This document shows positions 1 to 18,299 of a DNA stretch of 64,000 nt, in pieces (position 1 is the first letter of the stretch; each line of letters opens with the position of its first letter). The position numbers were made by a program, and so were the translations under genes. The stretch comes from Hydractinia symbiolongicarpus (Eukaryota > Cnidaria > Hydrozoa > Anthoathecata > Hydractiniidae), in NCBI RefSeq assembly GCF_029227915.1, contig NC_079877.1:30591851-30655850 (forward strand), read 5' to 3'. The notes under the pieces were generated by a model. It saw nothing but the letters and a program-made list of their open reading frames with translations. It searched no databases and was not told the DNA's origin.

Positions 1-38
1 TGGCAGTTTTTCATGGCAGGCTTTACTTAATTTGTACA

Positions 39-156
39 TCTTTTTAATAATAGCTGTCGTCTGTCTGTCTGCGAAAACGCATCCTGTTACGGAAACACGA
101 AATGCGATAAATTAGGACAGGCAACCCCATGGTTTTTTCCACGTGTTACTGACTTG
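39..156 (+). mobile_element. Non-autonomous Helitron, copy A (decayed)
   Basis: The segment starts with TC and an AT-rich run containing AATAATAGC, as do the other Helitron copies in this window. It ends with a small hairpin built around TTTTTTCC, then CTTG where CTAG is expected. It is followed at once by copy B, so the two lie head to tail. There is no coding capacity. The family assignment rests on the TC start, the hairpin and the CTRR-like end; the decayed end lowers confidence. Confidence 0.5.
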
Positions 157-281
157 TCTATATAATAGTACCCGGATACGTCTGTCTGTCACGCCAAATG
201 GTATCGCGAGTAGAGAGACGCACGCAAGCGGTATAAAAAGGACGGGGAAACCTGTGCATTTTTCCACTTGCCACGGACTAG
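157..281 (+). mobile_element. Non-autonomous Helitron, copy B
   Basis: The segment starts TCTATATAATAG immediately after copy A and ends with a weak hairpin around ATTTTTCC, then CTAG followed by T. That is the 3' arrangement expected of Helitrons. It shares the internal CGTCTGTCTG block with copy A and the copies near 47.7 kb. It has no reading frame of its own; a 104-residue open frame across it is chance. Confidence 0.6.
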
Positions 282-1279
282 TTTTAACACGAATGTCATC
301 ACTTCTCACTTATAAAAAAATTACTCCTATCTGTGAACAAAAACAAAAACAAGAATTCCACGTAAATGCCATCAAGATGAGTGGACAAATTGTCTCACAC
401 CGGTTTAAGTTCACCTCTCATGTAAATGACAAGTCCCTGGAAAACATACTGCTTTAAAAATTTCCTAACCCACCTACCTGGTGAGTGTACACTATGACAC
501 TACCCTCTACTGATTGCACTATTCACTCGTATGAACTGGGATTTGTGTCATTGTTACTACAGTTCAGAAACGAATTTGTAAGTTATGTTATTGTAATGAA
601 TGTGTAACTTTGTATTCCACATGATTTTGGGTGACTGAGGTATAAGAAACAGCTTTTTAAGTAGCGATCCACGATAGGAACTGTTTACCAAAACAATAAA
701 AGCAATATTTTAATAAAAAATAAAAAGTCAACATTTTATCACCTGATAACGGTTTGGTGTGTACTCTCCTCCTTTTGTGTCATAGAATCAATATTCTCAA
801 CTAGTATGAATTCATTTTCGGGTTGATCAGCCCGAGGACTGGTAACTAAATATATATTAGATTAACTTACTTCTTATATTTTCAAGAAAACACTGGTGTT
901 CTTACTAACTGCATAATATACAAGGGTTGGTTAACAACTACGACCTATAAAATTTGTTACCACACATAAAAACAAAGCAAATACCTACTTTTATTAGAAG
1001 CTGTGTTTATGGATGAACAATACTCCAACACTGTGTATATGTGTAATTGCAACATTGAATAAAAAACACCCAGCGATGGCTTGCTATCTCTTGCATTATA
1101 CAATGACTTCCAACGACTCTTTAAAGGTCTAAAATGGATTGTTTGATCCATAAAAAAATGTTTTCCTTACTTCTAAATTTAAGTGAAGTTATATGCTATA
1201 CTTTTTTTTAAAAAACAAAAATCATTATCCCAGTTATACCTGCATATTCATATAACTAAAAACAAAAAGTTTCAATGTG
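282..1279. other. AT-rich stretch without recognised gene
   Basis: Only short open frames are present. If INTS10 continues off the left edge, this may be intron of that gene. No splice-bounded coding block or repeat was recognised. Confidence 0.5.
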
Positions 1280-1934
1280 AACGATGTGATTTTTTAAAAA
1301 ATTAAAAGGCACATAATTATATTTATTCGTGCATTTTAATTCACCAGTAAAATTATTTCATGTTATTATTTATTTGTTATCCTTCAAATAATCATCTATG
1401 TTTCATGCCTGGCAGCCTAACATCACAAAATTTAGAATATTTTAAGCCATTTTCTACTTCTCCAAGATCTTAGTTTCTTCACTTAATGACACTGCAAGAA
1501 TACTTTTCTCCCTAATAAAACTTTGGCCAAGAAAGTTACCAAGACGTTTTAAAAAAGTTTAGACAATAAGTTTTTTGATACTGGACACAATTAGGACTGA
1601 AAATTTGGATTTAAAAAGAGCCTCATGTTATATTTAAAGAAGTGGATGAGCATTGTGGTCTTTGGTTCAAATCCTTCGTATGGTAGTTGTGCAAGTTATG
1701 CCCACTAGATATAAGTGTGTTTCAGGTGGTATGATTTCATAATAACTGAGGCCAGGGAAAAAAAGTATCTCTCTCCTTGCAGTGACATTTAGTGAAGAAA
1801 CTAAGACCTTGAGGAGTAGAAAAAAAAATATTCTAAAATTTTGTGATGTAAGGCCGCATAAAATATAGATGATTTTTTGAAGGATAACAAATAAAATTAT
1901 GTGCCTTTTATTTTTTAAAAAAATCACATTGTTC
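1280..1934. repeat. Fold-back element (MITE-like inverted repeat)
   Basis: The arm at 1280-1496 is the reverse complement of the arm at 1778-1934, with an estimated 85-90% identity by eye. Shared blocks include AAAAGGCACATAATT, TTTGTTATCCTTCAAA and TTAGTTTCTTCACT. The left arm carries an extra block of about 45 bases near 1326-1372. The spacer of about 280 bases has no gene. The element lies in what is probably an INTS10 intron. The transposon family is not identifiable. Confidence 0.75.
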
Positions 1935-2043
1935 CTGAGAAAAAAATTGATGCAAAAAAGTTTCTGCATGAGAAACTTGTGGCTTAGACGGAAGCTTAAT
2001 TTTTTTGATTTTATCAATATTTTTATCAATATTTGTATCATAC

Positions 2044-5000
2044 CTATTTTTAGCAGGGTCCACTTTATCTTTAAATTTATTTACATTTGTCCAATTCAAT
2101 TTGCTAGCAAACAACACCAAATTTTCATGTAACAAATGCCAGCTGGAGATTGTCTCATCTAACTCAAATGCAGCTATATCTGAAGTCAAAGTTTGGTTGC
2201 TTGCACTTTTCATAGAATATTTATCAATGGCGTATATAACAAAAAACTCCATGGCCAGGTTTAGGTAATAAATTAATTGCTCTTCGGTGACAAATAACGT
2301 TTGACTCTAAAAAATAATTAAACAATAATAACATAAAAACAACAAAAACAACATAAACATTAACCAGATTTACTGTGTAATTTCTTTACTTACAAAAACA
2401 GTAAATAACATTATTGAATAACAATAACTGCAACAATGAACAAGTAAATGATAAACAATTTCTAACTCCATTTTTTTCATGTTAGCAAAAAAAAATCCTA
2501 TTGTAAAACATCATTTGCCTGCTTGTCAATATTGTCACATTCACATTGGCAATCAAAATTGCCCTCTGAATAAGAAAAGCTGATAAAGCCAAAAGAAGTG
2601 ATAAATACCTTGTTTTTAGGAACTTGTGTCACCATCTGTGTTTCAGAACTTTTTAAAATAAGTGGAAGTATGTCACAGACTAAAAAACAAAACTTTTGAA
2701 TATTTCATTTTTCTTTGTTGTTTCATCTGAAAATTTATTGTTATTTATTCTGCAACAGTTTCGCAAATAATACTCTTTCATGAAGACTTTCTATTGCATT
2801 TCATGTAAACTGAAACTGAAACAAATTTACTTACATCTCTCTAAACAGTTTACCGAAAACAACAAAGACTCATTACCTATCATTTTTCTGTATATGTTTA
2901 ATGGATTATTTGGACATTCCTTATCTTCAACAGCTTTTAAAGTTGTAATTAATTTCACCTAACATGAAAAACAAAAACGTTATTGTTGTGAAATCTCTAT
3001 TTAACAGGCAGGGTGCTTTTTTAGTTTTTCTAAGATTCTGTAGGATTGTTTAAGACGAAGGTGTTAAAAAGTGAGGCGTTTTTATAAAAACTAATCGCCG
3101 GGATGAACCACAAGTAACTGTTGTTGAACGCCCTAAGGAGCGCTTAAAAAGAACTGCAAACTGTTCGACACAGTCAGGTAGGAGCACTTTAGTACAGGTA
3201 TGCAGTATGTCGTAAATCAAGTGAAGCGCACACACCATTATAGTGTTGCGACTGTAACATATTTTTCAAAAAATAACTTTACCGGAACAAAGGCTGAAAT
3301 AGAAACACAGTTTACAACCGTTGTGACTCCGTCATAGCAAAAACAATTGGTCAATATTATTTTATTTTGCGGAATAAGTTTTTGTAAAAGTTAAAAAATT
3401 AATCGTGACACCGGACTGAGCACTTAGTACAGTTAAACGGGGTTACACAGGTGTATAGGGATAATACTTTCTTGTAGACTCTTTTTAAATGAAAACACAA
3501 GAAACAGTCCTTCGCTTCTTGCACAGGGCTAAGCGGTTAGTCCAGGTAAACATTGTTGGACATTTGTACAGGCGTGATTTCCAAGAAAGTTTAAAAATTA
3601 ATTGTCACGGTGGGATGACCCGCATAGGCGTAACAGCCTTTTCCAAAAAACAGGCTATTGTTAACACTGACCTAACCGCTTAGTACAGTTAAACAGACTT
3701 GAACAGTACCCTTCTCCAAAAAAACTTTATCAACTTCGGTTCAAATGATAACACAGGAAACAGCCTGTCGTTACCCCTCCAACTAAAGCAAATGCTCAGC
3801 TATTTTATTTGCAAAAAAAGTTTTAAGGAAAAAAATTAAAGATGAAGCTACCTAGCTAAACTGCATTTGGCATAAGATTTATTGCTGAGAATATTGCCAT
3901 ATTGATAGCCAAACTGAATTTTTATACTCTCACTTTTTTGGGTAAATATATGAGCTAGCTAAGTGGCTACATCCTCGACATAAAAATAAATGTTGGGTTG
4001 GAGAAAAACCTCTTATACCAAACAAAATTAGTAAAAAGTAAAGCTATTAGCTAGCTAGCCTTCAAAATATTCGTTCCTAGCCAAAAATCCTAAAACTGGG
4101 GCGTTTAAGATCTGTACGTAGCTAAAAAACGTGACAATATATTTATCTTCACATTTTAGAACATAAAAAAAACAAATATTACAAATATAAAAAGCTTATA
4201 GAAGACAAAAAGGTGAAACAGACTTAAAAAACAACACTGACCACCATTACTTTTTAAAAACTAAAATGGGCATCATGTTTCTTTGTTGGCATGTCTAGGC
4301 CGCGAAAGTCTTGATTGGTTTTTCAAAGAATCAGGCGTTTTGATTGGTATACACATGCGAGCGGTCAAAACAAAGTCAGTTAAACTGTCAGTAAAACCAT
4401 CCTATTTGTTTTCTGTGGCTCCTGAGCAGAATCGGCGATTAAGGTCACAGGGGTAAATTTTAATAAAAATGCCACATTTAAATAATGAATTCATTTCAAT
4501 CACTTAATTTGCTTTTAAAATTAGAGATTTATTAATTAAATTAATTAAATTATGTAAGGAAATAATTTAATTTCTGTTATTTATTTTGATAAAACATAAG
4601 ATTTCCAATTAAACAACCCCTTGGTTTCTAAAAATTCGCTGAAAGATCAAAGGAATATCGGTAACCCTTTTGAACAGACAAAATACTCTTCACTGTTCAC
4701 TTAAATGTTTACATCTTGAATAAAAAAAATTAAAAAATATTTACACGACAGTTAAAAGAGGGAGTAGTTTATATAATGCTCGATTTTTAAGTGTTCTTAA
4801 GTGTTAAACAGAAAGAGTATTTGTTAGAGGATATGAAGTATGTCTACAAAAAAAAGCTTTCAAAAGCCTTACCGCTTGATCTCTAATTGCACCTTTAAAC
4901 CTTTTTAAAACCAGGAGTGAAATTCGACACTTATTAATTAAATCACTTTGATGGTCTAAATATAAAAGTAATGGCGATTACAATATTGTATTTTAAATTT

Positions 5001-6997
5001 ATCATGTTTAATCAACCCTAATGCTGTCATTGATTCCAGTAGCTTGTCATTAGTCCCATTAAATTTTAACAAAAACCAGTAGATATGCTGCCACTTAAGC
5101 TCCAGATTTAAATACAAGTAACCCTGATACGAACACTTAATATTTTCTGTCAATACTATAAAAAAGCTGTTGTTGTTTTTTTGATAGGGTTGTCATTTTG
5201 TTCTAAGTAAGTGATACTAAGCAAGTGATACCCTAGCAGTATCATGCGTTAATATAAATGACTTTCTAATAAAAATCATCTCCAATATTAATAACCGTAT
5301 TTTGTTCAAAATGGTAAACAATTACTAGTTTCTAGTAAGGATGCCCAAAATAGCAATGCTCAGGATGTGTATGATGGCAAAAAATCTGATAACTGCGATA
5401 TGTACGGCAGGCAAACCCAAGGATTTTTCCACAGGCTAATAACTAGTAATAATGATTTTTTTAGTGGACTCTATTAAAAACAAACATATTAAGGATCTTC
5501 TTCATTGCATTGTGTGCTTTTTATTTATTTGTTTTTATAAAATATATACGACAAACGTATGACTTTAAGTGTTGTTGTGTAGGGTTTTTTCTACAAATAA
5601 AATGTAAAATTAAGGAAGAGCATCTAAAATAACAAAAAATACCAGTGTAACAAAATTGAATAATAAAACTTACTAGCATACTTCAATAAGAGTTCCTTTT
5701 GATAGCTTTGTGGAAGAGAATCAAACATTTCTAAAAAATGATTACACATGATTTTATTTTGTTTAAAAATACATGCATGATAGATCTTCAGATTATCTAT
5801 TACAAGTGCAAGAATCCCTTGTTACTATTACATAAGCTAAATATTCAAGAATAACAAAACAATGATAGACTACTGCACCTTTCAAAAACTTATTTTCAGC
5901 ATTTTGAGCTCTTGTGGAATCTTGAGCATGGAATATCCTTGCCAGTTCTTCCCATAATATTTGTTGTTTGGAAAATATATTCATCCTAAAAATTATAAAA
6001 AAAAACAGTATTGGTTTGATGTAGACTACATGAGTCAGCCATTATTGACAAACATGTATTCATTAATAATCTTGTGAGTTTTTTTCTGAACTAAAATTTA
6101 TTTGTTTGATTAACATAATTTTTTTTGCCAAAATGACACTTGTTTGCCCGTCACTTACAAAATTTGATTGCAAACTGACATGCAGATTCCTTGGGTTTCC
6201 TTTAGGCTTAATTATACACATTTTGCAAGAGTGCAAACTCTTCATGCACTTGATTTGACCATTCCAACTTCACTTTTGACTATTTTATAAACTTTCCTCT
6301 TATACTTATTCCTGTAGATCTACCATTTTCAAATCATACACACAAACAGAATAAACCAAAGTAACACACAAACTTACATGTCATAAAATAATTTACCACA
6401 TTTTTGTACTTTACCAGCTTTCCTTTCCATGATGAATTCTTCATACTTAAATAAAAAAAATTTAAAGATTAATCGAACTCTAGTTACGTGTTTATTCAAG
6501 ATGATTTAAAAAAAAAAAATGTGATACAACTAAATTCTATTCAAATTTATATTCCTTATGTGCTTCTTTAAAATTCATTGGAAAAATAATGTACAGTCTT
6601 CAGGCTTGAATTATGGAAAAATAACAAAAAGCAATGGTAATTTTTTTAATTTAAGGAAGAAATGTTTTGTACACCAAATTGAATTTAAAAAAATGTTAAT
6701 TGGCAATGAATGGTTACAACAAAAACTGCTGAGTTGTATCTCCTTCTTTTTTAAACCTTCTTGATTTATTAAATCTAAACCAAGTAATTACACCAGACTT
6801 GTATATATATAAAACCATCCAAATATTATTTTCGTGAAGCATAACACATATACCTGTATAGAGAAATCAGCAGGAAACAGTGATTTTGCGGTCAGTAGCC
6901 ATGACTTAGCTGCATAGATATTGTTTTTTGCGATATATGATCGTGCTTTGTCCACCATCCATGTTGCATCTCCACTAATCTGTTTTCGCTTTGTCAT
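2044..6997 (-). CDS. INTS10: Integrator complex subunit 10, N-terminal part
   Basis: INTS10 belongs to the nuclear Integrator complex, which cleaves snRNA and paused Pol II transcripts. Coding exons seen on the minus strand are 6854-6997, 6378-6445, 5879-5985, 5674-5730, 2877-2958, 2609-2679 and 2044-2306, each with GT/AG borders. The first exon contains AAKSWLLTAKSLFPADFSIQ, followed in exon 2 by YEEFIMERKAG...LFYDM. This matches the start of animal INTS10, including the AAKAWL..ARSLYPADF block. Later exons match VCDxLPLI and the EF-Y block. Phases join between the first four exons and among the last three. The link from 5674 to 2958 does not phase-match, so at least one exon there was not found. 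The rest of the gene should lie beyond the left edge. Start chosen: ATG at 6997, at the conserved N-terminus. Confidence 0.85.
2959..5673. other. Long intron region of INTS10 with one missing exon
   Basis: The region separates two well-supported exon groups of INTS10. An open frame at 4956-5153 on the minus strand follows a plausible acceptor and might be a diverged exon, but its sequence could not be matched to the family. Otherwise it is AT-rich with many short direct repeats (GCTAGCTAG, about 3950-4130). Confidence 0.45.
5395..5446 (+). mobile_element. Helitron 3' end fragment
   Basis: This resembles the 3' end of the Helitron family here: GGCAGGCAAACCC, GGATTTTTCC, then CTAG followed by T. 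The hairpin is weakened by substitutions and no 5' TC end could be assigned. Confidence 0.4.
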
Positions 6998-7477
6998 TTT
7001 TCTAACAAAATGTTAGCAATCTGGATATAAAATATTTAGTGTCATGGTTTCACTTAAAATTTTTTACAGATAATAATCATTAATAAGATAGAAAACAACA
7101 TAAAAACAAAACATTTAAAAAAAATTGTGGTAAACTTAAAACAAAAACATAACAAAAGTTGACTTTACAACATAGCTTAAAGATGTGTGAATTATTATAC
7201 ATAGAAATAATATACATATATATAATGGCAATTTTATCTTTTATATTTCAATATAAGAACATATATTTTACAAACAGTTTAACATTCTTAGTTTGAATGC
7301 ACAAAGTTTTGCCACAACAAGTACATAAACATTTGATAAAAAATAATTTTAACTTTGAGCAATCTACATCCTTTGACACAAATATGATCAAAATCTGTGA
7401 TGACATGGAATATTTTTGTAGGTCATGCATGCCAAAAATCTTTAAAACGTTTAATATTCTGTACTTCGTTGACCCAT

Positions 7478-7750
7478 TTAACCAAGTCCACCTCCAACAC
7501 CTGATAATCCTAACTGCTTGTCTACAGGGGGTCCAATCTCCATAAAGATAGACATAAGTCGATGATTAACATTAACCATCTTGCTAGCACAATGTTCAAC
7601 ACAAGTTTCTTCTTCTGTTGATAAATATTTTCTACTCATATCTACAGCACATGACATGAAACATTTTTCAGATATTTTATTAAATAACATAATAAACTCT
7701 TTGTAGTTCTGCAAAGCAATTGTTTCTGGTTTGTAGTAAGGCGATGCCAT
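7478..7750 (-). CDS. TIMM10B: Mitochondrial small Tim chaperone, TIMM10B type
   Basis: This 90-residue, single-exon protein has the twin CX3C motifs of the small Tim family: CFMSC near residue 30 and CVEHC near residue 49. They are separated by 14 residues and followed by the NHRLM block typical of TIMM10B (Tim9b/FXC1). Family members sit in the mitochondrial intermembrane space and carry hydrophobic precursors to the TIM22 inner-membrane translocase. Helical residues such as YKEFIMLFNKI precede the first motif. The C-terminus is glycine-rich. It lies about 480 bases upstream of INTS10 on the same strand. Start: the first ATG, followed by MASPYYKPE. The alternative is another small Tim paralogue, but the EExC and NHRLM spacing fits TIMM10B best. 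Confidence 0.85.
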   Translation of the reverse strand: MASPYYKPETIALQNYKEFIMLFNKISEKCFMSCAVDMSRKYLSTEEETCVEHCASKMVNVNHRLMSIFMEIGPPVDKQLGLSGVGGGLG

Positions 7751-9859
7751 TAAGCAAATGTGTTTTCTTTTTGTTACTAAAATATAAATGGTTTATTATA
7801 GTGGTATTTTAAACCTTTAATATTAATAATATCTATATAATAATATGCCAGTTCCATGTGTCTGTAACAGGCAAAGTGGATATGTTCATTTTCCTTTGAT
7901 GTTACCGAAATTTTCTTTGAAGTAACCGAAAATTGCACGTCTAATATGTTAAATTTTCTGACGTTACGGCGCAACATCAATAACACTACTTTAACGTCAA
8001 TATCCTATATTAAATTAATGAAGCCGTTACAGTGCACATAAACTTTGAGGCCAAATAACTTGGAAACGAGGTGGTGACGTCAATTAGTTTTCACCGCGTG
8101 GGTAACTAAGGACCACCTGGAACTAATTTGGGTAAGTTTCCCAAACCTGGGTCCCCGAATCCGTTTCGGAATGGACAGTTTGACGAAGTCATCACAAAAC
8201 CTTCAAACCCCAATATCTCTGCAACCGTTTGTCAAAAGTTCATGTTCCTATACATTTTCTTGATCAGCATTTGTGTACGAATTTGTGAAGAAACTTTTTA
8301 TGGAACTTTTGGTAGGGACTTTGCAGACGTCAGCAAAATTTTTAAGCCCTAATATCTTCTTAGGCGTTTGTCAAAAACATACGATACTATACAATATTTT
8401 GATCAGCGTTTCAACCTCTACACATTACAGACAACAAATGACTAAATTTCACCAATTGTCTTTTTGTATATGCCCTGCTGACATCAGCAAAAAATCTAAA
8501 GCAACCTATTTTTCCATTGTTCTTCTGCCTTAGTGGATTTTTCCATGGGCTTTATCGACTAGTTTAGAAATAATCACATAAAATTTTATCATTAGTTAGA
8601 TGCAATGTAAGAAATATGATGTCATACAGTTCTGTTGCATTGGTGTATTATATGTAGAAATTCTATAGAAATTCCTCCGGGTGCATTTTAAGAAAGCCGC
8701 CTGAAAAAAGTTTTGTATATAAGCGAAATACTATTTTAAAATTGCAACAAGGCTTTTGACAAAAATTAAGTACGTCCTTGACTAGCTCTACATACCTTAA
8801 ATCCTCAACTAGACTAAAGACAATTTTGAGACAAATTTCTTTCTAAAAATATATATATTAAGACAAGTTGCATTGGCGTATCCAGAGTTTAGTTTGGGCA
8901 CACCGCAAGCATGAAGCGCGAGAGAAAATCAGCTGGGGGTCTGGGGGCATTGTAAGCCCAAGCAGGTAGAGGCCAGAGTCCTGTTGGGGGACGTGGGACA
9001 AAGCCTCCAGAAAATTTGACAATTTTGTGGCTAAAATTACATTCTTGTGAGCGAATTAAAACTTGTATTATTGACTTTAAGATCCTAAACAATGACACTA
9101 ATTTAACGTGTTTAACATCGGATGTATACTACAAGGTTTATATCACAGACACGTAGTTAGAGTCAGTATCGATGCTACCTGCTACCACTTCAAGCTCTGT
9201 CGTATTTTGTTGGATTGTGAACGAACTGGCGGCCCCATTTGGTACTTTGCCACAGGAAGCCTGACACCTCGAGGGGCCAGCGCAATGCTAAACCAGTCTG
9301 CGTAATCCAACTCAACTACGAGGAAGTGCACACCCATGCAAGCTAATAAAATTGCCAGAACACAGCTGAGCTTTGACCACCGAGAACCACAGTTGCTCAT
9401 TACAGACATTTCTAATTTTATAACTTCATCTAACATTATATTAGTCTTTAATATCCTCAATTCTCTAACCCCTAATGCCTTTATAACCTTTTCAATTTAA
9501 AAATTATTCAATCGACATATGAAACCAGAAACTCCTCCATTAAAATTCTTAACAGACCTGTGGTCAGAACTTCTAAATGTGTTGTCAACTCTATACTCTA
9601 TCAGTGTATTCTCTGCTGTAATAGGTTCCAGCAACATTTTTCTCGACATGACTTGGCCTCTTTAAGCTCTGGTCAAATTAAATCAAAATGTAAACTCTTC
9701 TTTCTAGAAAGCTACAAGAATGGTCCTGATTAGTCACTTTTATGTAAAAAATCTTCTCAAACTTAAACTGAGCTCAATCTGAGTTAATATCTACTATTTG
9801 TCATCATATATATATATATTTATATCAGTTTTTATATGTAGGTTTTTTCTCACTGGTGG
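7751..9859. other. Intergenic region without recognised gene
   Basis: The region holds short open frames only. Apart from a Helitron 3' end near 8534-8563 and a possible LINE remnant from about 9480, no coding or RNA gene could be supported. Confidence 0.4.
8534..8563 (+). mobile_element. Helitron 3' end fragment
   Basis: The sequence GTGGATTTTTCCATGGG is followed after about ten bases by CTAG and T. That matches the 3' end of the local Helitron family. The 5' end was not located, so length is unknown. Confidence 0.45.
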
Positions 9860-9971
9860 CCTCACCCGTTTAGCTAATACAGCTATTTGACGGTCTCCAT
9901 ATTTAAAAACTGTAACTATGTTATCTGTATCTATATCACTGAAATAAAAATTCAAATTCAAATTCAAAAGA
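9860..9971 (+). mobile_element. LINE 3' end with AAATTC tail
   Basis: An untranslated-looking stretch ends in about three copies of AAATTC, a simple 3' tail typical of L2/CR1-type LINEs. The upstream 9480-9780 may include degraded reverse-transcriptase C-terminal sequence, but no motif is clear. Confidence 0.4.
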
Positions 9972-10075
9972 CAAACTACAATATTCCTTAGTCTCTTATA
10001 TATAAAATAAATCGCAATAATTTTAAGACATTACCATGCCGAAAAGAGTTTATTCAGGCTTAATGTGATTTTTTA

Positions 10076-10206
<131 letters not shown>

Positions 10207-10514
10207 ACAATTTTTATACAGGATATAGATTTTCAATATATATAATATTGCTATTAACAAACGTCCTGTCTTTAAAAATAAAAATAAAAATATAGTAAGG
10301 TAAAAATATATATTATAGAAGCAATAAAAATAAAACTAGTTAAAAAGTCTTAAAATTAGCTAAAACTGCCAGATTGTGTGTGAGATGATAGAATAATCAG
10401 CAAATGTCTGTTTATGAAACTAACAGGCTACAAATAAAATTTCACAACTGAAGTAAATTCTCCGCAGAAAAAATAAGCACGTTAAATCAAACAGAACACT
10501 CTGTACTATTAAAT

Positions 10515-12610
10515 GGAGTATGGGACTATCGGATATAAATCAAATCAAATAAAGGTTAATAATCTTCAAAACATTTTTCCTAAACAAATTAAAATGTTCA
10601 ATTTTACAAATATTTAATGGTAGCTCCTTGTATAGAGTAACACCCATTGAAAAGAAACCAGATTTTGCATATTTGAGTTTTGTGAACGGAATTTGTAATT
10701 TATAACCATCATTCCTTGTCCCTCTATCATGGGACTGTACTTTAAAGTAATTAATAAAGTTTGCACACGTTTTCCTTTCCAAACATTTTCGCAAAGTAGA
10801 ATTGATTGTTTCTTTAATACGTTTTCAACAGGTGGTTGGCTTGTTCCAGTGACTGTTTCAGCTAGATTATCAATGGATTTAAGCTTATTTCTTTGCGTTT
10901 GGCTTAAATTTAAGTTTACCGTACAGTTGTATGTTATGCAAGGAAGAATCATTCCATTGTAAATCTTTCTTTTTGACGAATCGTTGAGATAACTTTGGAG
11001 AGAAGACAACTAAGTAATTTGGATACTGAACGCTTGTAGATTTTATCAAAAGTATTAGAGAGTGAAAGTGAACTATCCAATGTAGTTCCCAAGTATTTGT
11101 ATGTTTCAGTAGCCTGTATCTCAGTATCATCAAACAACAAGGACATATTTTACCACAGGATGATAGTTTTTTCAAGGTACCAAAAAGCATAGTTTCGGCT
11201 TTGCCTTTATTCAAGTTGATAACTAGCTGGTTGATTTGGAAATATGTTGAAATGAACTTCAAGTCCTCATTTAGCTGGTACTGGATTGATTCCTTGTTCT
11301 TCCCCTCAACATAAACCACGGTCATCAGCAAAGTTCAAGGAATGTGTGTATTTTAAGCATTTCTCAAAGTCATTGAAATAAATCAAGAAAAGAAGTGGTC
11401 CCAAGATCGAGCCTTGGGGCACTCCACAGGTGATCTTCATACGTTCTGATTTACACTTCTCAACAATACAGTATTGCTCCCTATTGAAAAGGTAGTCAGC
11501 GAACCAATTTCGAGCAGAACCTCTGATTCCAACACTTTTCCACTTTTCCAGGAGAATTGAATGGTTTCAAGTGTCAAAAGCATTTGATAAGTCAATATAA
11601 AGTGCACCTACCAAATTGCCTTTGTCGACAGCTTTGCGAATATTGTCTGTCAGCAGGATGGTAGCTAGCTCAGTTGACCTTCTTTTCCGACTGATTTTCT
11701 GATAAAATGTTGTTATTCTCGAGGTAATCAGATAGTTGTTTATGGACAGCCTTCTCCAGGATTTTTGATAAGGAAGAAAGTACGGAAATTAGTCGAAAAT
11801 TGTTGTTGTCAGTTGCACCTCCTTTGTGAATTGGGGTAATTTTACACAATTTTCCACTCAGTTGGAACCAATCCAGTGGAAATCGACATGTTGATGAGGT
11901 GAGTTAATGGACCCGATAGGGATTGGGCAGCATTATTCAGGATTCCTGGAGGTAGGTTGTCACAACCAGCACCTTTTCTCTGTTTTAGTGATCTCAGTTT
12001 TTTTCCCACAAATATTCGACTAACGTAGCCAAAAGTAAACAATTTTTCTGACGTAACAAGTTTTGGTGGTACCTCCCAGACAAAATTTCTTAGCTTGAAA
12101 GCTTTGGATTTAATTGATTGTGCAATGTTTGTAAAAAACTTACATCATACGTTCGCAGTGTTCAAGTTCTTTTCGTGATCGATGCTCGTAGTTGCAGAAG
12201 CTGGAGGATGTTCTTTTGTTGGAAATATTTCTTTGATGTATTTCCAAAACTTAGCCAGGTTTTTACAATTCTCGTGTAGAAGATCTTGTGGTATTTCTGT
12301 TTTACTTGTTTCACTTTGTTGTTACAAGAATTTTAAGTCTTTTGTAAGTCGACCAATCACATTCATTTTTTGCGAAGCAACTTGTCTCTTGTGTTCATGA
12401 GCGTTTTCAAATCATCAGTAAGCCATGGACAGGGCCTACCCTTGACACGTTTTGTGACGAGAGGTGCGTGTGCGTGTTTATTAAGCAATCGATGTAAGTC
12501 CTTCTTTCATGTAACTCCAAGCTCTATTAACAGTTTGTGTTTCGTAAAATGGTTTCCAATTGAAATTTGCAACATCAAAAGAAAAGTCTGTGTGATTTAA
12601 TTATGAATAA
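10515..12610 (-). mobile_element. 5'-truncated, decayed non-LTR retrotransposon (LINE, CR1/jockey-like)
   Basis: Read on the minus strand from about 12610, one meets an endonuclease-to-RT linker (GRPCPWLTDDLK near 12440). It is followed by an RT start block (GAGCDNLPPGILNNA, near 11975), a GVPQGSILGPLLFLIY block near 11400 and a FADD-type active-site region near 11330. The C-terminal end carries SGFFSMGVTLYKELPLNI near 10640. These are RT motifs of non-LTR elements. The reading frame changes repeatedly and stops are frequent, so it is dead. The N-terminal endonuclease core is missing, as in 5'-truncated LINEs. The 3' end runs into TTTGATTTGATT-like repeats near 10540. Confidence 0.85.
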
Positions 12611-18275
<5,665 letters not shown>

Positions 18276-18299
18276 ATTGTTTATTATTGGAAGAATAAA

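Noticed and set aside
4956-5153. Possible missing INTS10 exon on the minus strand
   Set aside because: Acceptor is plausible but the sequence does not match the family and no phase-compatible donor was found.
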